From assembly GCF_040327995.1 (NCBI RefSeq), contig NZ_JBEPIJ010000008.1, forward strand, positions 62,001 through 126,000: a DNA stretch of 64,000 nt, read 5' to 3'. Of this stretch, positions 1-10,005 are shown one piece after another (the stretch's first letter is position 1; the number at the start of each line of letters is the position of its first letter). The position numbers and the translations under genes are program-made. This DNA is from Solimonas thermocellulolyticum. GTDB taxonomy: Bacteria; Pseudomonadota; Gammaproteobacteria; Nevskiales; Nevskiaceae. The notes below the pieces were generated by a model, which had not been told where the DNA came from, made no database searches, and saw only the letters and a program-made list of their open reading frames with translations.

Positions 1-83
1 CCCCCGTGCCGTCAGGGCTGCGGGTTTTCTGTTTTCTATCTGCCACTTGCTCCACGGCCGGCCTTCGGTCGCGACCGGGAGCC

Positions 84-117
84 ACACGGATCGCGATCGA
101 ACGACGCGTCCGCGTGT
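84..117 (+). promoter_or_regulatory. Hairpin in the rpsF leader, candidate S6:S18 binding site
   Basis: The sequence ACACG (84-88) pairs with CGTGT (113-117), and an inner CGC/GCG pairing can extend the stem. A CCG trinucleotide sits on the 3' side just before the closing stem. Bacterial rpsF leaders often carry a hairpin with an exposed CCG bound by the S6:S18 complex for autoregulation. The match here is by eye and partial. It lies just upstream of the GGAG ribosome binding site (124-127). Confidence 0.3.
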
Positions 118-132
118 CCACAAGGAGATGCG

Positions 133-573
133 ATGCGACACTATGAAATCGTCGTCATGGTGCATCCTGACCAGAGTGATCAGGTTCCGGCCATGATCGA
201 GCGTTACAAGGGCATGGTCGAGGCCGGCGGCGGTAAGGTCCATCGCCTCGAAGACTGGGGGCGTCGTCAGCTGGCCTATCCCGTCGCCAAGGCACACAAG
301 GCCCACTATGTGCTGATGAATGTCGAGATCGGTGGCGAGACGCTGGCCGAGCTCGAAGCGGCGTTCAAGTTCAATGACGCCGTCATCCGCCGCCTGATCA
401 TTCGCAAAGACAAGGCTGTGACCGCGCAGTCGCCGCTGTTCAAGGCGCCGGAAGACGAGCGCAAGGGCGCCAGCGACTACCGCTCGCGCCGCAGCGAGGT
501 CGATGCCGACGGCGATGCCGAGTCCGACAGCAAGGAGTCCGAGGAGGCCAACGCCTCGGAAGAAGGAGTCTGA
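133..573 (+). CDS. rpsF: 30S ribosomal protein S6
   Basis: The 146-residue product starts MRHYEIVVMVHPDQ, the usual S6 opening, and keeps the S6 fold through about residue 100. It binds the central domain of 16S rRNA together with S18 in the small subunit. The C-terminal ~30 residues are rich in Asp, Glu and Ser, like the acidic tail that RimK can extend in gammaproteobacteria. GGAG lies 5 nt before the ATG. It is first in the rpsF-rpsR-rplI operon, 3 nt before rpsR. Confidence 0.97.
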   Translation: MRHYEIVVMVHPDQSDQVPAMIERYKGMVEAGGGKVHRLEDWGRRQLAYPVAKAHKAHYVLMNVEIGGETLAELEAAFKFNDAVIRRLIIRKDKAVTAQSPLFKAPEDERKGASDYRSRRSEVDADGDAESDSKESEEANASEEGV

Positions 574-576
574 GCC

Positions 577-804
577 ATGGCACAGTTTTTCCGTCGCAAG
601 AAGTCCTGCAAGTTCAGCGCCGACGGCGCGCCCGAGATCGACTACAAAGATCTCAACGTGCTCAAGCAGTACATCGGCGAGAACGGCAAGATCGTTCCGG
701 CGCGCATCACCGGGACGCGTTCGCGCTATCAGCGTGAGCTGGCCTTGGCCATCAAGCGCGCGCGGTATCTCGCGTTGCTGCCGTACACCGACCGTCACGG
801 CTGA
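577..804 (+). CDS. rpsR: 30S ribosomal protein S18
   Basis: A 75-residue basic protein with the S18 signatures DYKDLNVLKQYI and GTRSRYQRELALAIKRAR. It partners S6 in the platform of the 30S subunit. It sits between rpsF (3-nt gap) and rplI (12-nt gap) and is certainly co-transcribed with them. Length and sequence are typical. Confidence 0.97.
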   Translation: MAQFFRRKKSCKFSADGAPEIDYKDLNVLKQYIGENGKIVPARITGTRSRYQRELALAIKRARYLALLPYTDRHG

Positions 805-816
805 GGGAGTGCGAGC

Positions 817-1275
817 ATGGAAGTGATCCTGCTGGAAAAAATCAAGAAGCTCGGTGACCTCGGCGATACCGTCAAGGTCAAGGCCGGTTTCGGCCGCAAC
901 TACCTGCTGCCGCAGGGTAAGGCGCTGCCGGCGACCGAAGAGAACCGCAAGGTCTTCGAGGCGCGCAAGGCCGAGCTGATCAAGAAGGCCCAGGACAGCC
1001 TCAACGCCGCGAAGATGCGCGCCGAGAAGCTCGCCGGCCTGAGCTTGACGGTCACGGCACTGGCCAGCGAGGAAGGCAAGCTCTACGGCTCGGTCGGCCC
1101 GGGCGACATCGTCGCCGCGGCCGCCGCACAAGGCGTGGAGCTGCATCGCAACGAGATCGACATGATCTCCGGGCCGATTCGTGCCGTCGGGACTTACACC
1201 GTCGCCGTGCAGTTGCACTCCGAGGTCCAGTCCAGCATCACGGTCGTGGTGCAGGAGCAGAAGGCGCAGGCCTGA
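817..1275 (+). CDS. rplI: 50S ribosomal protein L9
   Basis: A 152-residue protein beginning MEVILLEKIKKLGDLGD and containing GFGRNYLLPQGKA, the conserved L9 N-terminal domain that binds 23S rRNA near the L1 stalk. A charged linker helix (about residues 45-75) joins it to the C-terminal domain. It is the last gene of the ribosomal operon and is followed by a strong terminator hairpin. Confidence 0.97.
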   Translation: MEVILLEKIKKLGDLGDTVKVKAGFGRNYLLPQGKALPATEENRKVFEARKAELIKKAQDSLNAAKMRAEKLAGLSLTVTALASEEGKLYGSVGPGDIVAAAAAQGVELHRNEIDMISGPIRAVGTYTVAVQLHSEVQSSITVVVQEQKAQA

Positions 1276-1302
1276 CGCTCTGACTTCGTCGTGAGCGGTA
1301 CC

Positions 1303-1333
1303 GCGGCCCGCCTCGCGCGGGCCGCTGCGTTTT
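1303..1333 (+). terminator. Rho-independent terminator after rplI
   Basis: GCGGCCCG (1303-1310) and CGGGCCGC (1318-1325) form a perfect 8-bp stem with a 7-nt loop, followed by TGCGTTTT. It lies 27 nt after the rplI stop and separates the ribosomal operon from dnaB. Confidence 0.75.
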
Positions 1334-1440
1334 GTGCCGCCGTCATCCGAAATCCCCCGCTTGGTCCCCGGATATACACAGGAATTGCTCTTTCCCCGGG
1401 GACGATGGCGGGCGAGAATCCGCCCTTGCCATGAGCAGCC

Positions 1441-2817
1441 ATGAGCAACACCGTGACCCGACTGCAGGCGCAACCCAAACTGCCGCCTTACTCGATCGAG
1501 GCGGAGCAATCGGTGCTCGGCGGACTGATGCTCGACAACCGCGCGTGGAACGAGGTGGCCGACCGGCTGTCGCCGGAAGATTTCTATCGCCAGGACCACC
1601 AGCTCATCTATCGCGCGATCTGCGAGCAGGTCGGCGCGGGCCGGCCTTGCGACTTCGTCACGCTGTCGGAGCATCTCAAGGCGCGCGGGCAGCTCGACGA
1701 GGTCGGGGGTCTGGCCTATCTCGGCAGCCTCGCCAACGACACCCCCAGCGCCGCGAACGTACTGGCCTATGCCGACATCGTGCGCGAACGGGCGGTGCTG
1801 CGCGGCCTGGTCGCCGTCGGCGGCGACATCGCCGAGCTGGGCTTTCGCGCCGACGGACGCAGTTACGCCGAGCTGCTCGATCTGGCCGAGCAGAAGGTCT
1901 TTGCCTTGCGCTCGCGCGCTGAGCACGCCCGCTCCAGCTATCACGCGATGCCGGAGCTGATGCAGAAGCTCGAGGAGAAGATCGAGTTTCTGCGCAAGAA
2001 TCCGGGCGGTCTCGCGGGCCTGTCGACCGGCTTCGTCGACCTCGACGCCAAGACCACGGGCCTGCATCCGGGCGATCTGGTGATCGTGGCCGGACGTCCG
2101 TCGATGGGCAAGACGTCCTTTGCACTCAATATCGCCGAACACGTGGTGCTGTACGAGAAGAAGCCGGCAGCGGTGTTCAGCATGGAAATGCCGGCGGAGC
2201 AGCTTGCGCTGCGCATGCTGTCTTCGTTCGCGCGCATTCCGATGGGACGCTTGCGCAGCGGTGAGCTCGACGATCGCGACTGGGACCGCCTGGTCTCGCA
2301 GGGCGGCCTGATCCGCGAAGCGCCCCTGTACATCGACGAGACCGGCGCGCTGTCGCCGTTGGAGCTGCGCGCGCGCGCGCGGCGCATCAAGGCCCGCCAT
2401 GGCCTGGGCCTGATCGTGGTCGACTACATCCAGCTCATGCAGGTGCCGGGCACCAAGGAAAACCGCACCAACGAGATCTCCGAGATCTCGCGCAGCCTCA
2501 AGGCTCTGGCCAAGGAACTCGAAGTGCCGGTGATCGCGCTCTCGCAGCTCAACCGTGGCGTCGAACAGCGCGACAACAAGCGGCCGCGCATGGCCGATCT
2601 GCGCGAATCCGGCGGTATCGAGCAGGACGCCGATCTGGTCCTGTTCATCTATCGCGACGAGGTCTACAACAAGGACTCGCCCGATGCCGGCACTGCCGAG
2701 ATCATCATCGCCAAGCAGCGCAACGGTCCGCTCGGTACGGTGAAGACCGCGTTTCTCGGCGAGTTCACGCGCTTTGACAATCTCGCGCAGGGTTACGCAG
2801 AAGACTACGGCGCATGA
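1441..2817 (+). CDS. dnaB: Replicative DNA helicase DnaB
   Basis: A 458-residue hexameric helicase that unwinds DNA at the replication fork and interacts with primase. The N-terminal DnaB_N domain starts with PPYSIEAEQSVLGGLM. The RecA-like motor domain carries the Walker A GRPSMGKTS near residue 219, a VVDYIQLM Walker B segment, and LRESGGIEQDAD near the C-terminus. There is no intein or other insertion. The stop codon overlaps the alr start (ATGA), so the two genes are translationally coupled. Confidence 0.97.
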   Translation: MSNTVTRLQAQPKLPPYSIEAEQSVLGGLMLDNRAWNEVADRLSPEDFYRQDHQLIYRAICEQVGAGRPCDFVTLSEHLKARGQLDEVGGLAYLGSLANDTPSAANVLAYADIVRERAVLRGLVAVGGDIAELGFRADGRSYAELLDLAEQKVFALRSRAEHARSSYHAMPELMQKLEEKIEFLRKNPGGLAGLSTGFVDLDAKTTGLHPGDLVIVAGRPSMGKTSFALNIAEHVVLYEKKPAAVFSMEMPAEQLALRMLSSFARIPMGRLRSGELDDRDWDRLVSQGGLIREAPLYIDETGALSPLELRARARRIKARHGLGLIVVDYIQLMQVPGTKENRTNEISEISRSLKALAKELEVPVIALSQLNRGVEQRDNKRPRMADLRESGGIEQDADLVLFIYRDEVYNKDSPDAGTAEIIIAKQRNGPLGTVKTAFLGEFTRFDNLAQGYAEDYGA

Positions 2818-3893
2818 TCCCGCGCGTCACCGCGACCGTCGATCTGTCGGCGCTGACCCACAATCTCGGCATCGTCCGCAAGCTCGCCCCGCGCTCGCGG
2901 GTCATGGCTGCGGTCAAGGCCGACGCCTACGGACATGGCGCGGTGCCGGTGTCGCGCGCGCTCGAACAGGCCGGCGTCGACGCGCTCGCGGTGGCCTGTC
3001 TGGAAGAGGCGATGAGCTTGCGCCAGGCGCGTATCCAGGCACCGATCGCCTTGCTCGAGGGCGTGATCTCGGGCGAGGAGGCAGCGCAGGCGGTGTACGA
3101 GCAGTTGCAGATCGTCGTGCACGACCACTGGCAAATCGAGCTGCTGGAGCGGTTGCCCGACAGCGCGCGGCTGACGCTGTGGTTCAAGCTCGACAGCGGG
3201 ATGCACCGCCTTGGCTTTCCGTTGGCCGACGTGCCGCGGCTGCGCGAGGTGCTCGCGCGGCATCCGCTTTGGCGTTTCGCCGGCTGGATCACCCATCTGG
3301 CCTGTGCCGACGAGCCCGACAATCCGTTCACACGGGAGCAGATCAGTCGGTTCGAGGCGGCCTTGGAGGGTGTGCCGGGGCCGCGTTCCATCGCCAATTC
3401 CGCCGGTCTGATCGCCTGGCCGCAGACGCGGGTCGACTGGGTGCGCCCCGGTCTGATGCTATACGGCTGCTCGCCGCTGCCGCAGGTCTCGGCGGCGGCG
3501 CTCGGGCTGCGGCCGGCGATGCGCCTGGAAAGCCGCATCATCGCCGTGCGCGAGTACGCGGCCGGCGAGGGCATCGGTTACGGGCTGAGCTTTCGATGCC
3601 CGGAACGCATGCGCATCGGCGTGGTCGCGATCGGCTACGCCGACGGCATGCACCGCGCATTCGGCAACGGTACGCCGGTGATGGTGCGCGGGCGCCGCGC
3701 CTATCTGGCCGGCCGCGTGTCCATGGACATGATCACCGTCGATCTGCGCGAGGTGCCCGACGCGGCGGTCGGCGACCCGGTATTGCTCTGGGGCGAGGGC
3801 CTTCCGGCCGAGGAGATCGCCGGCTGGGCTGGCACCTTGTCGTACGAGTTGTTTTGCGGCCTGACCCAGCGTGTGCGGTTTCGTTACCGATGA
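2814..3893 (+). CDS. alr: Alanine racemase
   Basis: A 359-residue PLP enzyme that makes D-alanine for peptidoglycan. The PLP lysine is K35 in VKADAYGHG. The GYGLSF segment near residue 255 holds the second catalytic base (Tyr), and VSMDMITVDL is the usual C-terminal-domain motif. It starts inside the dnaB stop codon. The dnaB-alr pairing is common in gammaproteobacteria; whether it is the anabolic or catabolic form cannot be told from the sequence. Confidence 0.95.
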   Translation: MIPRVTATVDLSALTHNLGIVRKLAPRSRVMAAVKADAYGHGAVPVSRALEQAGVDALAVACLEEAMSLRQARIQAPIALLEGVISGEEAAQAVYEQLQIVVHDHWQIELLERLPDSARLTLWFKLDSGMHRLGFPLADVPRLREVLARHPLWRFAGWITHLACADEPDNPFTREQISRFEAALEGVPGPRSIANSAGLIAWPQTRVDWVRPGLMLYGCSPLPQVSAAALGLRPAMRLESRIIAVREYAAGEGIGYGLSFRCPERMRIGVVAIGYADGMHRAFGNGTPVMVRGRRAYLAGRVSMDMITVDLREVPDAAVGDPVLLWGEGLPAEEIAGWAGTLSYELFCGLTQRVRFRYR

Positions 3894-3910
3894 CGGCTCA
3901 TCGGTGACCG

Positions 3911-3930
3911 CCGCGCCGGGCCCGGTGCGG
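3911..3930. terminator. GC-rich inverted repeat between convergent genes
   Basis: CCGCGCCGG (3911-3919) pairs with CCGGTGCGG (3922-3930) with one G-T wobble. It lies in the 39-nt gap between the ends of alr (plus) and the small secreted-protein gene (minus). No T-run follows in either direction, so terminator activity is inferred from position. Confidence 0.4.
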
Positions 3931-3932
3931 GA

Positions 3933-4232
3933 TCAGCGTACGCTCGGCGACAGGCGACGGATCGCATCCGCCGTCGTCGTTGCGCCGGTGCGTTCGATCT
4001 CCTCGCGGGTGATCACCTGACCAGGCGCTGCCACACAGGGCCGCGCCTCGCTGCGGCGGATGCGGCTGCCGGTGTGCTGTAGGCAGTTGGAGCTCTCGGC
4101 CGCTGCGGTTTGAGCGTCGGCGGGCGCGGTCGGCGAGTGGGTTTCCGATGCGTACGCGGCAGACGAGGTCAGCAACGCGGCGGTGATCCAGACCAGCGGG
4201 TACAAGCGCTTGTGCTTGGCTGGGGTGTTCAT
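3933..4232 (-). CDS. Small secreted protein resembling the start of a TonB-receptor plug
   Basis: A complete 99-residue ORF with GGAGG 5-6 nt before the ATG. Residues 1-28 form a signal peptide (basic start, hydrophobic core, cleavage likely after AYA). The mature part has two cysteines (C50, C66) around TGSRIRR, then VITREEIERTGATTTADAIRR and a stop. TGSRIRR and the ITREEIExTGATT segment are typical of the N-terminal plug of TonB-dependent receptors, but no barrel follows. It lies 83 nt downstream of the FHA gene on the same strand. Function unknown: a decayed receptor start, or a small periplasmic protein family that reuses the motif. Normal signal peptide, ribosome binding site and clean end favour a real gene. 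Confidence 0.65.
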   Translation of the reverse strand: MNTPAKHKRLYPLVWITAALLTSSAAYASETHSPTAPADAQTAAAESSNCLQHTGSRIRRSEARPCVAAPGQVITREEIERTGATTTADAIRRLSPSVR

Positions 4233-4315
4233 GTCGCCCTCCGTGCGTCGATCGAGCGAGCCCTACGCTGCGCCGGGCTTGCCGAACGCTCGCTGAACAC
4301 GCCCGCGTTCGCGGC

Positions 4316-5029
4316 TCATGGATGCATCAGGAAGGTCATCTTGGTGCCGACCAGCTCGACCGTATCGTTGTGGCTGAGCTTGCGTGCCTGGGTATCGATC
4401 GGTTGGCCATTGACCAGCGGGCGCTGCGAACCGGTGTCGCCGCCGACGTGCACGATGTAGTAGCCGTCGGCGCGCCTCGTCACCGCGGCGACCTGCACGC
4501 CGGGTTTGCCGATCGTCGTCAAGGCCTTGGACAGCTCCAGCTCCTTGCCCGCGTTCGGACCCGACGCGACGCGCAGCTTGGCGAGCATGGGCTTGGCTGC
4601 CGCCGGCGCTGCGGCGGCGGGCGGACGCGGCGCATCGCTCGACGGCGCGCCGCCGACCGCCTTGCCGACCTGGGCATCGAACGCCGCGCCGAACTGGCCC
4701 GGCTTGAGGATCATGGTCCTTTCGAAATCGTCCTCGGCGCCAGCGTTGCTTTCATAGCGCAGTGTGTTGCGGCCGATCGTGATCACATCGCCGTGCGACA
4801 GCGGGTGCTTGGTCACCGCCTTGCCATTGACCTGTGTGCCGTTGGTCGAGTCGAGGTCTTCGAGAAAGGACTCCTGGAGCACGGTGATCACGACCGCGTG
4901 GTGTCCGGAGACGGCCTTGTCCGCGAGCGCGATGTCGTTGTCGGCGTGGCGGCCGATGGTGACGCGCTCCTTGGTCAGTTCGAACTCTGATGTCTTGCCG
5001 CTGCTGTCGGTGACGATGAGCTTGCCCAT
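4316..5029 (-). CDS. Double FHA-domain protein
   Basis: A 237-residue cytoplasmic protein. The first FHA domain (about residues 1-95) has the phosphothreonine-binding signature GRHADNDIALADKAVSGHH and STNGTQVNG. A linker follows that contains ERTMIL and is rich in Ala and Pro. The second FHA-like domain (about 150-235) keeps the strand pattern and a VNGQPID end but lacks the GR...SxxH core, so it may not bind phosphate. It is encoded 1 nt after the PP2C phosphatase and downstream of the kinase, so the phosphorylated kinase or its targets are the likely ligand. Confidence 0.85.
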   Translation of the reverse strand: MGKLIVTDSSGKTSEFELTKERVTIGRHADNDIALADKAVSGHHAVVITVLQESFLEDLDSTNGTQVNGKAVTKHPLSHGDVITIGRNTLRYESNAGAEDDFERTMILKPGQFGAAFDAQVGKAVGGAPSSDAPRPPAAAAPAAAKPMLAKLRVASGPNAGKELELSKALTTIGKPGVQVAAVTRRADGYYIVHVGGDTGSQRPLVNGQPIDTQARKLSHNDTVELVGTKMTFLMHP

Positions 5030-5030
5030 A

Positions 5031-5852
5031 TCAGAACCAGTCGATCAAACGTTCATACCAGCGTCGGCCGCGTGCGAACGAACGGTCCACGCGGGCCAGC
5101 GCCACCGAGACATTGTCTTTGCCGCCCCGGGTGTTGGCGAGCGTCACCAGCGCGTCGGCTGCGTAGTCAAGCGTAGCAGCGTGCTTGGCGAGTGTTAAGC
5201 CGATCAGCTCGTCGCTGACCATGTCGCTGAGGCCGTCCGAGCACAGCAGGATCAAGTCGCCGACCTCGACGGTGTCCTCGATCAGGTCGATCGCGACTTC
5301 GGGCTCGACGCCCAGCGCGCGGGTGACGATGTTCTTGCGCACGAGTCTCTCGGCGTCCGCCCGGCTGTAGTGGCCGCGGGCAATCAGCTCCTCGACCAGC
5401 GAGTGATCGCGCGTGATCTGCTCCAATTTGCCGTTGCGCAGGCGGTATAGGCGCGAGTCGCCGACGTAGGCGATCGACATGCGATCGTCGTGCAGCAGGC
5501 AGGCGACGATGGTGGTTCCCATGCCGGCACACTGAGGCTGGCTCTGCGCCAGCGTATGGATCGCGCGATGCGCCTGCTCGATCGCCGCGCGCAGGGTCAG
5601 TGCCTCGACGCTGTGGCCGCTGTCGGCATCCACCTCGCCGTGACGCAGCTGCGCCCAGCGCCGCCGGACGACGTCGAGTACCGTGGTGACCGAGATGCCG
5701 CTGGCGATTTCGCCGGCATTGTGGCCGCCCATGCCGTCGGCGAGCACCAGAAGGCCGATGTCCGGATCCTCGCCGACCGCGTCTTCATTGTTGCCGCGCA
5801 CACGTCCGGTGTCGCTGCGCAGTGCGGTGGCGACCTTGCCCTTGAGCGCCAT
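5031..5852 (-). CDS. PP2C-type Ser/Thr protein phosphatase
   Basis: A 273-residue metal-dependent phosphatase in the Stp1/PppA class. It has all metal-binding motifs: RGNNED near the start, ADGMGGHNAGE, CSDGLSD, and GGKDNVSV near the end. I chose the ATG at 5852 because GAGG lies 6 nt upstream; a GTG two codons earlier is possible. It lies between the kinase (8-nt gap) and the FHA gene (1-nt gap), giving a kinase-phosphatase-FHA operon. It would reverse phosphorylation by the neighbouring kinase. Confidence 0.92.
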   Translation of the reverse strand: MALKGKVATALRSDTGRVRGNNEDAVGEDPDIGLLVLADGMGGHNAGEIASGISVTTVLDVVRRRWAQLRHGEVDADSGHSVEALTLRAAIEQAHRAIHTLAQSQPQCAGMGTTIVACLLHDDRMSIAYVGDSRLYRLRNGKLEQITRDHSLVEELIARGHYSRADAERLVRKNIVTRALGVEPEVAIDLIEDTVEVGDLILLCSDGLSDMVSDELIGLTLAKHAATLDYAADALVTLANTRGGKDNVSVALARVDRSFARGRRWYERLIDWF

Positions 5853-5860
5853 GCGCACCC

Positions 5861-8539
5861 TCAGGCCGCGGCGGCGCGTAGATCGCGTGCGACCTCGGCG
5901 CCGCGCGCGTAGCGGGCGTCGGCGCTCTTTTCGAGCAGCCGGTCGATGATCGGGACGATCGCCGCGGGCAGGTCGGGACGCAGCGTCAGGATCGGCGGAT
6001 GCGGTTCGGCGGCGATTCGCATCATCAGATTGACCATCGAATTGGCCTGGAACGGCAGCGCGCCGGTGAGGAGCTGATAGAGCGTCACCCCGAGTGAGAA
6101 CAGGTCGGACCTTCCATCGACGCGCTTGCCGGCGATCTGCTCCGGGGACATGTAGCTCGGCGAGCCGAGGATGGTGCCGGTTTTCGTCTTGCTCGAGTCG
6201 GTGAGCCGGGCGATGCCGAAGTCCATCAGCTTCACCGTGCGGCTGGCTGCGACCAGCATCATGTTCGCGGGCTTGACGTCGCGGTGGACGATGCCGTTGC
6301 CGTGCGCGTAGTCGAGCGCGTCGGCAGCGTCGGCGATCAGGCGTAGCACCTCGGGCACCGGTAGCAGCGCATCAGGTTTGACGTGGCGTGTCAGATCGTG
6401 GCCGTCGACGAACTCCATCGCGATGTACGCGAGCCCGTCCTGTTCGCCGACGTCGTAGATGGCGACGATGTTGGGGTGGTGTAGGCGCCCGGCCGTCTCG
6501 GCTTCGCGGAAGAAGCGTTCCTTGACGCCGGCGAGCTTGTCAGCGGCAAATTCCTGAGACAGCGCCAAGGTTTTGATCGCCACCCGTCGCCCGATCTTGG
6601 GATCGCGGCCCAGATAGACGACGCCCATGGAGCCTTTGCCCAGGGTTCTGTCGATCTGATAGCGGCCGAGCGTCGATACCGGGATGTCGGTCGCGCCCTG
6701 CGGCGCGCCCGCACCAGCGGGCTGTGCCTGCGCTTTGGGTTCGCCGAGTATCTCGGTCTCTATCGGCTGCTCGGCGCGATCGAGCTTGCGGTGCACGTCG
6801 CGATAATCGGGCTGGTGCGCGCCGATGTACCGATAGACCGCTTCGGCGCGATCGAATCGATGATCGCGTTCGAAGTCGAGGGCAAGCCCGTAGAGCTGAT
6901 CGAGCAGGGGCTCATCGATCGGACGCACCCGGCGCAAGGCCTCGAAAGCCTCGTCGAGCTGGCCTTGCCGCTGCAGGTAGAGGCCGAGTGCGCGGCTCGA
7001 CGCCGCGCCCGGGGCATCGCCCTGGGCACCACCGGCGCGCGCGGGGTGGGCATCCGGCTTGCGCTTTCTGAGCATGACGAAGAAATGCCCGGCGGGCAGG
7101 AACACCGCGGCGATGCTCAGTTTGATCCACAGCCCCTGGCCCACCATCAGGGCGAACGGGCCTGTGACGAGCAGCAGCGTGAGCAGCGCGGTGACGGCCG
7201 CAGCGGGCAGCGTCGCCAGCCGCGGCAGCAGCAGGGCGACATACGAGGCCAGGGCCGCGAACACCGCGCCCTCTACCCAGGGCGCCCACGCCGGTCGGAC
7301 GACGAAGTCGCCCTGCAGCAGCGTCGATACGGCGTGGGCGAGTCCGATCACCGGGGTGGTCGCGGCCGAGACCGGCGTGGCGAAGGTCTCGACGCTGCCT
7401 GCGGCGGTGGTGCCGATCAGCACGACGCGATCGCGGTAGCGTCCCGCCGGCAGACGGCCGCCGAGGACGTCGGCGGCGGAATCGGCCACGAAGGCGGCTC
7501 CGCCGTCGCGCTCGCGATAAAAATGCGTGCGCATGCGTAGCGCCCGGTCGGTGTCGATCACCCGATCACCGAGCACGACGGCTTTGCCGGGCCGCACCGC
7601 GATGTCCCGGGCAGCGAGCTCGAGCGCCGCGGCCGCGATCAGCAGCGATAGCGACGGATACAGCGCATCGTCATAGCGCAGGACCAGCGGTTCGACGCGC
7701 ACCTTGCCGTCGACGTCGGCCATCAGGTGCAGATGGCCGATGCCGGCCGCGGCATCGCCGATCGTGGCGATCGGCATCTGCGCGCCAAGGGCCTGCAGCG
7801 GCGCGGCGCCGGCGTCCATGTTTGCCGCGATCGTCGTCAGCGCATGGCGGCGCACGTAGTCCGGCAGCGGCGCCGGCGGTCGGCCGTCGGCCTCGCCGAG
7901 CACGAACCTCATCGGCAGGATCGCGCGACCCTGCGCGGACAGCGCGGCCGCGAGGGCGGCATCGCCGGCGCCCGCCTGGTCGGCGGCGAGGCCGATCCGG
8001 GCCGTAAGCTCCGTGATCAGTCGCGTGTAGTCGCGCGCCAGCGTGGAGTCGGCGTAGGCCGCCGCCAGCGGCCGCAGCCGCGGATGGTCTGCGGCCGCCT
8101 GCGCGAGATCCCGGCCGAAACGCTCGATCTCGGCGGGCACGCGTTGCGTCAGCGGCGAGGCGTCGAGCCAGCCGCGCAGCGCATTCAAGGTCTCGGCGCC
8201 GATCACGGACTCCGGCACCGAGTACGGCACGGTGATGCCGATCACCCGCGCGCCGTCTGCGCGCAGTTTGTCGATCAGCTCGGCCTGGCGCTGGCGCGGC
8301 CACGGCCAGCGGCCGAGGCTGCGGATGGATTCGTCGTCGATCGCGACGATGCGGATGTGCTCGGTCGGCGCACGCTCGCGCGCACGCAGAGCCAGGTCGT
8401 AGGTGTAACGCTCCAGCGACTCGAAGCTGCGGTCGAAGACCGCGAACGCGAGCAGTGCAAAGACCGCCGCGAACAGCAAGCCAGCGAATCCGTCGCGCTC
8501 CACGAGCTTGACGCTCACTGCGATCGTCCCCCAAGGCAT
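5861..8539 (-). CDS. CHASE2-domain membrane Ser/Thr protein kinase
   Basis: An 892-residue membrane receptor kinase. A membrane segment (about 18-36) is followed by an extracytoplasmic CHASE2 sensor domain (about 45-415), three membrane segments (422-490), a helical TPR-like region (515-590) and a kinase domain (627-890). The kinase is complete: GKGSMG loop (634-639), catalytic K656 in VAIK, HRDVKPAN (752-759), DFG (773-775) and SPSYMSPEQ. The frame stays open far upstream, but that part overlaps radA on the other strand. The ATG at 8539 gives the membrane-segment start and leaves a 31-nt or larger divergent gap. The CHASE2 ligand is unknown. Confidence 0.9.
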   Translation of the reverse strand: MPWGTIAVSVKLVERDGFAGLLFAAVFALLAFAVFDRSFESLERYTYDLALRARERAPTEHIRIVAIDDESIRSLGRWPWPRQRQAELIDKLRADGARVIGITVPYSVPESVIGAETLNALRGWLDASPLTQRVPAEIERFGRDLAQAAADHPRLRPLAAAYADSTLARDYTRLITELTARIGLAADQAGAGDAALAAALSAQGRAILPMRFVLGEADGRPPAPLPDYVRRHALTTIAANMDAGAAPLQALGAQMPIATIGDAAAGIGHLHLMADVDGKVRVEPLVLRYDDALYPSLSLLIAAAALELAARDIAVRPGKAVVLGDRVIDTDRALRMRTHFYRERDGGAAFVADSAADVLGGRLPAGRYRDRVVLIGTTAAGSVETFATPVSAATTPVIGLAHAVSTLLQGDFVVRPAWAPWVEGAVFAALASYVALLLPRLATLPAAAVTALLTLLLVTGPFALMVGQGLWIKLSIAAVFLPAGHFFVMLRKRKPDAHPARAGGAQGDAPGAASSRALGLYLQRQGQLDEAFEALRRVRPIDEPLLDQLYGLALDFERDHRFDRAEAVYRYIGAHQPDYRDVHRKLDRAEQPIETEILGEPKAQAQPAGAGAPQGATDIPVSTLGRYQIDRTLGKGSMGVVYLGRDPKIGRRVAIKTLALSQEFAADKLAGVKERFFREAETAGRLHHPNIVAIYDVGEQDGLAYIAMEFVDGHDLTRHVKPDALLPVPEVLRLIADAADALDYAHGNGIVHRDVKPANMMLVAASRTVKLMDFGIARLTDSSKTKTGTILGSPSYMSPEQIAGKRVDGRSDLFSLGVTLYQLLTGALPFQANSMVNLMMRIAAEPHPPILTLRPDLPAAIVPIIDRLLEKSADARYARGAEVARDLRAAAA

Positions 8540-8570
8540 TGCGCTAACCTGATGGTAACGGTTTTCCCCG

Positions 8571-9953
<1,383 letters not shown>

Positions 9954-9962
9954 GCCGACTCG

Positions 9963-9989
9963 GCGCCGCGGGCACCGCAGCCGCGGCGC
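9963..9989. terminator. Hairpin between convergent radA and corB-like genes
   Basis: GCGCCGCGG (9963-9971) and CCGCGGCGC (9981-9989) form a perfect 9-bp stem with a 9-nt loop in the 52-nt gap between two convergent genes. There is no T-run, but position and strength suggest a bidirectional terminator. Confidence 0.5.
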
Positions 9990-10005
9990 TGCCGCGGAAA
10001 TGGTC

